This document shows, piece after piece, positions 1-5,667 of a DNA stretch of 7,781 bases. The stretch spans positions 1-7,781 of the forward strand of contig OMQE01000091.1 of NCBI GenBank assembly GCA_900313155.1. The letters run 5' to 3'. The notes below the pieces were generated by a model that had not been told where the DNA came from, did not search any database, and saw only the letters and a program-made list of their open reading frames with translations. Within the stretch, counting starts at the first letter, position 1. The number at the start of each line of letters is the position of its first letter. This DNA comes from an uncultured Rhodospirillaceae bacterium. GTDB taxonomy: Bacteria; Pseudomonadota; Alphaproteobacteria; RF32; CAG-239. The position numbers were made by a program, and so were the translations under genes.

Positions 1-85
1 GGTGCGGCCAAGAAGACTTGAACTTCCATGAGCTTAGCTCATAACGACCTCAACGTTACGCGTCTACCAATTTCGCCATGGCCGC
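1..85 (-). tRNA. tRNA-Leu (anticodon GAG), 3' CCA cut by window edge
   Basis: This is a class II tRNA with a long variable arm, read on the minus strand. The acceptor stem pairs GCGGCCA (85-79) with TGGCCGC (10-4), with discriminator A at 3 and CC at 2-1. The final A of an encoded CCA would lie just outside the window. The anticodon stem TAACG/CGTTA holds the loop TTGAGGT, with anticodon GAG at 51-49, so it reads CUC and CUU. The variable arm is a GAGC/GCTC hairpin and the T loop is TTCAAGT. A TATAAT lies at 113-108 about 23 bases upstream, without a well-spaced -35 box. It diverges from the lipoprotein gene and may belong to a different lineage from the tRNAs at the right end. Confidence 0.95.
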
Positions 86-171
86 ACATTCAAAACACCA
101 TACAATTATTATATTATTTTTCATAAATCAAGACTTTTTTTCATTAATGTGCATTTTTTTCCATTTTATTC

Positions 172-200
172 TTGACAAAGTTGTCAAAATATTTTACAAA
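172..200 (+). promoter_or_regulatory. candidate promoter with overlapping 7+2+7 palindrome
   Basis: TTGACA at 172-177 is followed after 17 bases by TACAAA at 195-200, an acceptable sigma-70-like pair about 70 bases before the lipoprotein start. The -35 hexamer lies inside the perfect palindrome TTGACAA-AG-TTGTCAA (172-187), the geometry of an operator. If the gene is from Bacteroidota, its real promoter may instead use a TAnnTTTG-like box; TAATCTTTG at 213-221 is a near match with one extra base. Which of these is used is not decided by the sequence. Confidence 0.35.
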
Positions 201-268
201 TATAACGATTTCTAATCTTTGTGTATGTTAAATATAATTAATTACTAACCCTTTAAAAAATCAACAAG

Positions 269-985
269 ATGAAAAAGGTATTATTTGGAGTTATGCTGAT
301 GGCGACAGCGTTCGGCATAACAAGTTGTAGTGAGAAAAAGGCAGGTGTTCCTCTCGAGGGAAATGAAAACCTGCTGGTGTTTGAAAAAAATGGTCTGTTC
401 AGCATTAAGCAGGCAGACGGAACTCCTATCCTATTAGGCAACTTCTATGAGACAATCCAGTGGGATAATAACATGGAAATCATCATTGCCAAGAATGGTG
501 ATCAAACCACGTTGGCTTGGCCTGATGGTCATACTATCCTAACAGACAAAATCGTCAAGATAGAATCAGCTGGAGAAGACTTCTATCGTATCTCTCTTGC
601 TGATAATCATGTTTGTCTGCTTGCTGGTCCATCTGCCCGACAGAACTATAAGATTACCGGCGACGGTTTATGGGGTAAGATGCAGGAAATTAGCATTGAA
701 TCCGGCTTTGTGTTCATGAAAGGAGATGCCGGCTGGGGTGTGGCGAAAATTTCCCCACGCGAAGGTCTGGCTCCAACGAGCTATAAAAGCGTATATATTC
801 TGAAAATGCCGAAAGCAGACGCTATTCTGATAAAAGATACCAAAGGCGGATATGCACTCTATGATGCCAAAGGAACAGTAGGAATGGAATATAAACTTCC
901 GCCCAAAAAGTTCCAGCAACTACTCAAAAAAGCCAAACTTCCCGACAAGCCATACGGCGTCGTTGAAGTTGACTTCAAGCTCTAA
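269..985 (+). CDS. WG-repeat-like lipoprotein, function unknown
   Basis: The 238-residue product begins with a lipoprotein signal: KK, a hydrophobic stretch (about 4-16) and the lipobox ITSC with Cys20 as the lipidated residue. The mature part is soluble and beta-rich. It holds segments resembling degenerate WG repeats: EKNGLFSIKQADG (about 39-51), AGWGVAKISPREGL (154-167) and KGGYALYDAKG (192-202). WG-type repeats usually form propeller-like or solenoid surfaces for binding; no catalytic motif is seen. The start ATG has no Shine-Dalgarno sequence upstream (AATCAACAAG precedes it), which is usual in Bacteroidota and unlike the other genes here. Single-row hand counts give about 40-53% G+C, clearly above the operon at 1293-4214. 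It is monocistronic, with a terminator 40 bases downstream. The lipoprotein call is firm; the repeat assignment is moderate and no function can be given. Confidence 0.8.
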   Translation: MKKVLFGVMLMATAFGITSCSEKKAGVPLEGNENLLVFEKNGLFSIKQADGTPILLGNFYETIQWDNNMEIIIAKNGDQTTLAWPDGHTILTDKIVKIESAGEDFYRISLADNHVCLLAGPSARQNYKITGDGLWGKMQEISIESGFVFMKGDAGWGVAKISPREGLAPTSYKSVYILKMPKADAILIKDTKGGYALYDAKGTVGMEYKLPPKKFQQLLKKAKLPDKPYGVVEVDFKL

Positions 986-1024
986 ACGCTGTGACAGCGA
1001 CACTTCCGTTGTTAATTAAATCTT

Positions 1025-1050
1025 GCACCTCGGCGGAGGTGCTTTTTTTT
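1025..1050 (+). terminator. rho-independent terminator of the lipoprotein gene
   Basis: A perfect 7-bp stem GCACCTC (1025-1031) / GAGGTGC (1036-1042) closes a GGCG loop and is followed directly by eight T residues (1043-1050). It sits 40 bases after the lipoprotein stop codon. Confidence 0.9.
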
Positions 1051-1135
1051 ATGCGTTTTTCTAATTTAACCTCTTGACTTTTGACAAATTATCTGATATT
1101 CGACAAACGATAAACTTATTATAGCACATATAATT

Positions 1136-1279
1136 ATGAAGAAAGAAAAAAATGTTCCGTCTATGGAACAAGAAGACTTCCTCGGGAAAAATACCCTCGG
1201 AAGAAAAAAAGAAAAGCGTCCCGACAACCCTCTTTTTGCGGGCAAACCCAAACGAGGCGATGGCGGTGATTTACTTTGA
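1136..1279 (+). CDS. doubtful small ORF, 47 codons, lysine-rich
   Basis: ATG at 1136 opens a 47-codon frame ending in TGA at 1277-1279. The product is very hydrophilic: it begins MKKEKNVPSMEQEDFLG and ends KPKRGDGGDLL, with no membrane segment or motif I recognise. There is no Shine-Dalgarno sequence, which fits the lipoprotein gene to the left but not the genes to the right. The frame converges on the Mur ligase gene, leaving 13 bases between stop codons. Against it: its 5' part contains a hairpin that makes a good minus-strand terminator. If it is not translated, the stretch 1051-1292 holds only that terminator and some short inverted repeats. Confidence 0.3.
   Translation: MKKEKNVPSMEQEDFLGKNTLGRKKEKRPDNPLFAGKPKRGDGGDLL
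1146..1170 (-). terminator. probable terminator of the three-gene operon
   Basis: Read on the minus strand, TGTTCC (1170-1165) and GGAACA (1158-1153) form a perfect 6-bp stem around a 6-base loop, followed by seven T residues (1152-1146) and further T-rich sequence. It lies about 125 bases beyond the Mur ligase stop codon and is the first good stop signal in that direction. The stem is short, so efficiency is uncertain. Confidence 0.5.
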
Positions 1280-1292
1280 CTGTAGAACTCAA

Positions 1293-2633
1293 TCATTCAT
1301 TCAGGTCTCGAGTTTGCTTATTTCTTTCACGAAATTTTGCAAACTCGGGATTTTTTATATCTGAAATAAGCGATGTTGTCCCGAGAATAACGATGGGTAA
1401 CTGGCAATTTTGTGCTATATTTAGCGCTTCTGACAATGAAACAGCATATTCTGCTTTTATATTTTTTTGTTCAAGAATTTTGATTTGATTTTTTGTGAAA
1501 ATGTAGTGCGAATTAGACGACTTTGTTAAAATAATTGTTTCAGAAATATCAGACATAACCTCCGCCACGCCGGAAAAATCTTTATCATCGGGAATCCCTA
1601 TAATTGACACCACCTTTAAAATATTCAGCTCCTTCACTGTTTTTTTAACACTTTCGGCATTAAAACGATTGATGCAGGCATCAAGCATTATAAAAGGCTT
1701 TGTGCTAATAATTTCTTGTCGTCCCGACCACTTTAGTGTTAACAATTTTTGTTTTACTTTTTCAACATTTATCTTGGGCAATATACACTCACAAAACGCT
1801 AATGCCAACGCACAATTTTCAGCTTGATGAACACCTAGCAACGGAATTTTTATGTCACAATATTTATTTTTCGCTGTTACCACGTCAAAAATCATTCCGG
1901 ACTTTGAAAATTTTACGTTTTCCGCTTTAAAATCTTTACCATATTCCAAAAGTGTGCAATTTTTTTCATGTGCTCGCTGTTGAATAATCTGCAAAACTTC
2001 TGCATTTTGCTCCGCAGTTACAACAATTTTCACATCATCTGTTATTGTATAAACTTTATCTCTGGCAATTTCTTCAAGCGTTTTACCAAGTTCTCGCGTA
2101 TGTTCTAAAAAAATTGTATTTATAACGGCATATTGGTGCTTTATGTTTGTCACATCATCATACTTAGCTCCCTTTCCGTGCTCAATAACATTAAATTTTG
2201 TATGTTTTGCTTTAAAATAATTCAGAGCAATTGCCGCTTGTATTCCAATTGGGCTAATATATTTCGAAGGTGCAAGGGCACTCTCTATTTCATCAAAATA
2301 CGGTTTTATTTTTTCAACACATGTTATAAAATCACAATCAGAAATTTGTATGCCGTTAACTCGAAAACGCTCACAAAAATTGCTGATATGCGGACTTGTC
2401 ATCAGGCCTACATCAAAATTCATTTGTAAAATTTCCGAAATCATATAAGCAACGGAACCTTTTCCCTTGCTTCCGGTTACAGTAACTACCGGTGTTCGAG
2501 AAAGTTTTTGCAAAATATCTTTACTATATTCCGGATGCCTTTTATAAGCATCTTTGTCACTGAAATTAAGATGACTTTCAGCCTTTAAATACGATTGATA
2601 AACATAATTTTCGGCCTCTTTTCTATCCAGCAT
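1293..2633 (-). CDS. FolC-like Mur ligase family protein (amide-bond ligase)
   Basis: This 446-residue product belongs to the Mur ligase/folylpolyglutamate synthase superfamily, ATP-dependent enzymes that join an amino acid to a carboxylate through an acyl phosphate. Visible are the P-loop TGSKGKGS (53-60), TSPHISNFCERFRVNG (79-94), LEHT (176-179, FolC-like LDHT), a Lys193 aligned with the carbamylated Lys of FolC, GVHQAENCALALA (267-279), SGRQEII (303-309) and the C-terminal LDACINR (317-323). Several FolC signatures have drifted: GLGGRLDATN is replaced by a GKGAKYDDVTN-like stretch (153-163), EKAGI by DKVYT, and DGAHN by DACIN. Folate may therefore not be the substrate. The start is ATG at 2633, preceded by AAAGGTGA; a GTG three codons upstream lacks such a site. 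It overlaps the ATP-grasp gene by 11 bases and is last in the operon. Family is certain, substrate unknown. Confidence 0.9.
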   Translation of the reverse strand: MLDRKEAENYVYQSYLKAESHLNFSDKDAYKRHPEYSKDILQKLSRTPVVTVTGSKGKGSVAYMISEILQMNFDVGLMTSPHISNFCERFRVNGIQISDCDFITCVEKIKPYFDEIESALAPSKYISPIGIQAAIALNYFKAKHTKFNVIEHGKGAKYDDVTNIKHQYAVINTIFLEHTRELGKTLEEIARDKVYTITDDVKIVVTAEQNAEVLQIIQQRAHEKNCTLLEYGKDFKAENVKFSKSGMIFDVVTAKNKYCDIKIPLLGVHQAENCALALAFCECILPKINVEKVKQKLLTLKWSGRQEIISTKPFIMLDACINRFNAESVKKTVKELNILKVVSIIGIPDDKDFSGVAEVMSDISETIILTKSSNSHYIFTKNQIKILEQKNIKAEYAVSLSEALNIAQNCQLPIVILGTTSLISDIKNPEFAKFRERNKQTRDLNE

Positions 2634-3480
2634 TAAAGTCACCTTTTATAATATTAACAACAATCCCTGCAACATTTACGTTTGTTGCTTTCTCAATACC
2701 CTCTAATCCGGCAGTAACATTTATTTCGCAAAAATATGGCACATTTTTTCCATATAACAAATCTAAACCGACAAAATCTAAATTACTGGCCCTATAAATA
2801 TCTTGCGCAATATCATGAAATTCCGGTAGAATTGCTATCTTTTTAACATTTGCTCCCAGCGCTACATTTGCCCTAAAATCTGCCAATGAACATCTTTCCA
2901 TTGCGGCAACAACTTCTCCGCGCACACAATATAATCGCATATCTCGTCCGCAACTTGAAGCAATAAATTCTTCAAAAAGCCATTCTTTGTTTGGTGAAAA
3001 TAATTTTGCTAAAGAAACATAATCGGTTTTATTTTTAATCAAAAAAATTTCTTGTCCCATAGAACTTTCCAACCCTTTAGCTACAAACGGAAGTTTCAAC
3101 ATATCTGCCAACAAAGAAAAAAGCAAATCACAGCAACCGACAATATATTTCGGTTTGATAAAATATTTAGAATCTATATTTTTGATTTGCTCCCATTTGT
3201 TGATATAAGTGTTTAATGCTTGTAAGTTATTATAACTTTTTTGCCCCAATTGGTTAATAGAGTCTTTTATTTTCCCGTATTTATAGCGATTGATAACAAA
3301 ATCTTTATTTTCAAGCAATTTTCCGCAATTATAACAATCATTGCCATTTATGCATGTGTCATAGACTCCGAGCATTTTCAAGTCAATATTTTGTTTTTGC
3401 GCTTCTTCCTGCAAACGTCTGTAAGAATAAGCATTACCCATGTCATTATATTTTTCGATTAAATATCCGGAAATCGTCAT
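2623..3480 (-). CDS. RimK-type ATP-grasp amino-acid ligase
   Basis: This 285-residue ATP-grasp protein most resembles the RimK family of alpha-L-glutamate ligases, which form amide bonds through an acyl phosphate. An N-terminal preATP-grasp region includes DFVINRYKYGKIKDSI (60-75). The nucleotide-binding part follows: PFVAKGLESSMGQEIFLI (131-148, Lys135 and the glycine-containing loop), LFEEFI (168-173), GRDMRLYCV (178-186), DFRANVALGA (201-210), FVGLDLLYG (236-244), the metal-binding CEIN (Glu252, Asn254) and the RimK-like tail GLEGIEKATNVNVAG (258-272). Length fits stand-alone RimK homologues. The start chosen is ATG 3480, whose ATGA overlaps the stop of the hydrolase gene; the TTG five codons earlier is less likely. 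Cys43, Cys49 and Cys52 near the N terminus are a lineage feature of unknown meaning. Class is firm; acceptor and amino acid are unknown. Confidence 0.92.
   Translation of the reverse strand: MTISGYLIEKYNDMGNAYSYRRLQEEAQKQNIDLKMLGVYDTCINGNDCYNCGKLLENKDFVINRYKYGKIKDSINQLGQKSYNNLQALNTYINKWEQIKNIDSKYFIKPKYIVGCCDLLFSLLADMLKLPFVAKGLESSMGQEIFLIKNKTDYVSLAKLFSPNKEWLFEEFIASSCGRDMRLYCVRGEVVAAMERCSLADFRANVALGANVKKIAILPEFHDIAQDIYRASNLDFVGLDLLYGKNVPYFCEINVTAGLEGIEKATNVNVAGIVVNIIKGDFNAG
2639..2646 (-). promoter_or_regulatory. ribosome binding site deciding the Mur ligase start
   Basis: AAAGGTGA, complementary to the 16S rRNA 3' end, ends five bases before ATG 2633 and lies inside the 3' end of the ATP-grasp gene. 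It favours ATG 2633 over the GTG at 2642, which has no comparable site. Confidence 0.7.
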
Positions 3481-4214
3481 CTTATATCTTCCCAATCTAT
3501 TTCTGCCAATTTGTGAATAATCTGTGTTAAAGAGACAATCAAAGCATTAAATTGCTCTTTATTGTTAGGATTTCGATACTCTCCGTTAATTTCCAACTGC
3601 AAACAGTCAGTTCTTGTATTATCGGAAATATTTTTGGTAACGGTATTCGCGCCACCGGCCGTAAATAGTTTATTTTTCCAAACCAATTTCTTCTGCGTAT
3701 TGAGGCTCGAAAAATTTTCATTAAACATACGCACAACAATATCTTCAACAAACTTATGCCCATGCAAAGAGGTTAAATCTGTATTTTTTTCAATTTCCGA
3801 TAATTTAGGATTCGGCGCCGTTCCGAGCTCAACAGCATATTCTCGAGTTGCTGCCGAACCGTGTAAATCCAATAACATATAAATCGGACAATGTTCTTCT
3901 GTCATTTTCTGAAGATATTTTTTCAATAAAACTTGATAATCGTTACATTCCGGTGCATCAAAATTCGGGTCTTTTTCGGTATAGCAAGCATTATAAATCA
4001 AATGACACCCTGTAGTTTGTTGCAAATAGAGAGCAATTCCACCGGTATATAAATCAGCCCACTTTTTTTGGTTGCCGCGAAAATGATTAACTGAATGAGG
4101 AGCAGACAACATAATAGGAATACTGCCTTTGACGACCTTATAATTATCACCGGATATACCATCATAATTGTTAACACTAAATATTCTTTCATTTTTTTCA
4201 ATTTGCTCGAACAT
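3477..4214 (-). CDS. N-formylglutamate amidohydrolase-like zinc hydrolase
   Basis: The 245-residue product matches the N-formylglutamate amidohydrolase (FGase/HutG-like) family, zinc enzymes related to carboxypeptidases that cleave amide bonds next to acidic amino acids. Motifs seen are LSAPHSVNHFR (36-46, likely zinc ligand His40), TGGIALYLQQTTGCHLIY (57-74), LLDLHGSAATREYAVELGT (114-132, likely ligand His118) and CLQLEINGEYR (204-214, likely catalytic Glu208); metal roles are inferred from the family pattern. No signal peptide is present from the chosen start. ATG 4214 is preferred over the upstream ATG 4292 because GGAGGA sits seven bases before it and the longer frame would cross the promoter. 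It is first in the operon and overlaps the next gene by ATGA. No hut genes are nearby, so histidine degradation is unlikely; hydrolysis of a product of the two ligases is an inference. Confidence 0.85.
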   Translation of the reverse strand: MFEQIEKNERIFSVNNYDGISGDNYKVVKGSIPIMLSAPHSVNHFRGNQKKWADLYTGGIALYLQQTTGCHLIYNACYTEKDPNFDAPECNDYQVLLKKYLQKMTEEHCPIYMLLDLHGSAATREYAVELGTAPNPKLSEIEKNTDLTSLHGHKFVEDIVVRMFNENFSSLNTQKKLVWKNKLFTAGGANTVTKNISDNTRTDCLQLEINGEYRNPNNKEQFNALIVSLTQIIHKLAEIDWEDIR

Positions 4215-4221
4215 ATATTTG

Positions 4222-4269
4222 TCCTCCGTGATATGAGCAGATTTTATGATAAAAATTGAATAAAGTAAA
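4222..4269 (-). promoter_or_regulatory. promoter and ribosome binding site of the three-gene operon
   Basis: On the minus strand, TTTACT (4269-4264) and TAAAAT (4246-4241) are separated by exactly 17 bases, a sigma-70-like pair. About 14 bases further on comes GGAGGA (4227-4222), seven bases before ATG 4214. The promoter lies inside the longer open frame that starts at 4292, which argues against that start. Confidence 0.5.
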
Positions 4270-4368
4270 ATATTTTTTATAGCCAAATACAAACTTGTTT
4301 TTTTTATTTTATGAACTTTTTTTTAACTTCATCTAGGTAAAATACATAGGAATTTAAAGGAGGCGTTT

Positions 4369-5058
4369 ATGCTTGAGGCTAAGCAATATCAAATTGGTGA
4401 ACAACCCCAAAATCTGGTGATTTTCCTGCATGGTTACAATGGTACTCTTGATGACCACAAGTATGCCATTGATTGGTTGCGGCAATATTTGCAACAAGCA
4501 ATTTTGATTACACCTCAAGCGCCGCAAATTTGCGATAAAAATCCGCAAAAACGCCAATGGTTCGGCATGCTGAAATACGATTCCGAAAATAAGCGCTCTA
4601 ATCCGCAAACACCGGTTGAAGATATTTTTGCAATCTATAATGACGCCGCTCTAGAAATAGATTTCTGCGCCGAAACCATCAATACCTTTATTGATACTCA
4701 ACAACGTCTGTTTAACATAGATGATGCCCACACCTTTTTGATTGGTTTTTCCCAAGGAGCGATGCTTGCTCTCTATACCGCATTAACGCGTCCTGAACCG
4801 TTGGGTGGTGCTTTTGTTTTATCCGGTTTGGTTGCCGGCGAATTTTTACTGGAACAGAAAATCAGCGCTGAACCACAGGTTTATATGTTCCACGGAAGCG
4901 CCGACTTGAAAGTTCAGTCTAAAACGTTTCCGCATAGCGTAGAATGGTTGGAAAATCATCAAATTCCTGTCAAACAGCGTATTTATTCAGGTTTGGCACA
5001 CCGTATCAACGAAGACGAAATAATGACCATCGCCGCTATTATCAATCCTAAACCATAG
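4369..5058 (+). CDS. alpha/beta hydrolase, phospholipase/carboxylesterase family
   Basis: This 229-residue cytoplasmic serine hydrolase is of the phospholipase/carboxylesterase (acyl-protein thioesterase, YpfH-like) family. The catalytic parts are clear: the oxyanion HG in FLHGYNG (19-25), the nucleophile Ser128 in GFSQGA (126-131), Asp179 in HGSADLKV (175-182) and His211 in GLAHRI (208-213). WFGM (64-67) is a common element of the substrate side of this family. Length is normal and there is no signal peptide. The ATG is preceded by AAAGGAGG at 4356-4363 with five bases between. The gene is divergent from the amide-ligase operon across about 155 bases that hold both upstream regions; TAAAAT at 4338-4343 may be its -10 box. 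A single-gene unit ends at the shared terminator near 5180. The natural ester substrate cannot be deduced. Proximity to the ligase operon may be accidental. Confidence 0.9.
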   Translation: MLEAKQYQIGEQPQNLVIFLHGYNGTLDDHKYAIDWLRQYLQQAILITPQAPQICDKNPQKRQWFGMLKYDSENKRSNPQTPVEDIFAIYNDAALEIDFCAETINTFIDTQQRLFNIDDAHTFLIGFSQGAMLALYTALTRPEPLGGAFVLSGLVAGEFLLEQKISAEPQVYMFHGSADLKVQSKTFPHSVEWLENHQIPVKQRIYSGLAHRINEDEIMTIAAIINPKP

Positions 5059-5162
5059 TTAAAAAATATAAAAATTCCCTCCTCTGTTATAACAATCGCT
5101 GATGGTAGTTTCTGTAATTTCATATCGAGCCTTCAATGCAAATCAAAACAATTTTAACACGC

Positions 5163-5199
5163 AAAAAAAGACGAGGCTTAAACACCTCGCCGTTTTTTT
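5163..5199. terminator. bidirectional terminator between convergent genes
   Basis: CGAGG (5172-5176) and CCTCG (5185-5189) form a short GC-rich stem, flanked by seven A residues on the left and seven T residues on the right. It can therefore terminate both the esterase gene (plus) and the rpiB-glyA-mscL operon (minus). The stretch 5059-5162 before it holds nothing else I can identify. Confidence 0.75.
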
Positions 5200-5220
5200 C
5201 ATTATATTGCATACCTGAAA

Positions 5221-5649
5221 TTATTTAATTTCGGACGTACAATGCGGGCAACGTGTTGCTTCCAAATCAATTTCACTCCGGCAATACGGACATTTTTTGG
5301 TTGTCGGTGCGGCCGCAGCTGCAGCATCGGCTTCATCTTTCAACATTTTAGCTTGCAACGTGTTAATCGCCTTAATCAAAATAAACACGGCAAAAGCAAC
5401 AATAATGAAACTGATAACTGTATTTAAAAACGCACCGTATTTAATGGTCACACCTTCAGTTAAATCAATAGCTAAATCAGAAAAATCAACCTTGCCTAAA
5501 GCCCACCCGATTGGCGGCATAATCACATCTTCAACCAACGATGTCACAATTTTACCGAAAGCGGCACCAATGATAATACCAACAGCCATATCCATCACAT
5601 TGCCACGCATAGCAAATGTTTTGAATTCATTAAAAAAGTTTTTTAACAT
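5221..5649 (-). CDS. mscL: large-conductance mechanosensitive channel with C-terminal zinc ribbon
   Basis: MscL forms a homopentameric inner-membrane pore that opens under membrane tension and releases solutes on hypo-osmotic shock. The N-terminal amphipathic helix and first membrane helix are classical (FAMRGNVMDMAVGIIIGAAF, 12-31, then VEDVIMPPIG, 39-48). A short periplasmic loop follows, then the second helix (about 72-96), and a charged, alanine-rich stretch (98-115) in place of the usual C-terminal helix bundle. The protein then ends in a zinc ribbon, CPYC (120-123) and CPHC (134-137), ten residues apart. Such ribbons occur in a minority of MscL homologues and are absent from the E. coli type. 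The start is supported by AGGAAG six bases upstream. It lies 18 bases after glyA, so it is probably the last gene of the rpiB-glyA operon. Confidence 0.95.
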   Translation of the reverse strand: MLKNFFNEFKTFAMRGNVMDMAVGIIIGAAFGKIVTSLVEDVIMPPIGWALGKVDFSDLAIDLTEGVTIKYGAFLNTVISFIIVAFAVFILIKAINTLQAKMLKDEADAAAAAAPTTKKCPYCRSEIDLEATRCPHCTSEIK

Positions 5650-5667
5650 AATATTCTTCCTTTCTTG

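Noticed and set aside
3562..3882. Plus-strand frame of 106 codons opposite the FGase-like gene
   Set aside because: It is a shadow of the coding frame, with no ribosome binding site or family features.
4215..4292. 26-residue hydrophobic N-terminal extension of the FGase-like gene, resembling a signal segment
   Set aside because: The upstream ATG has no ribosome binding site, the extension crosses the promoter, and ATG 4214 has GGAGGA at good spacing.
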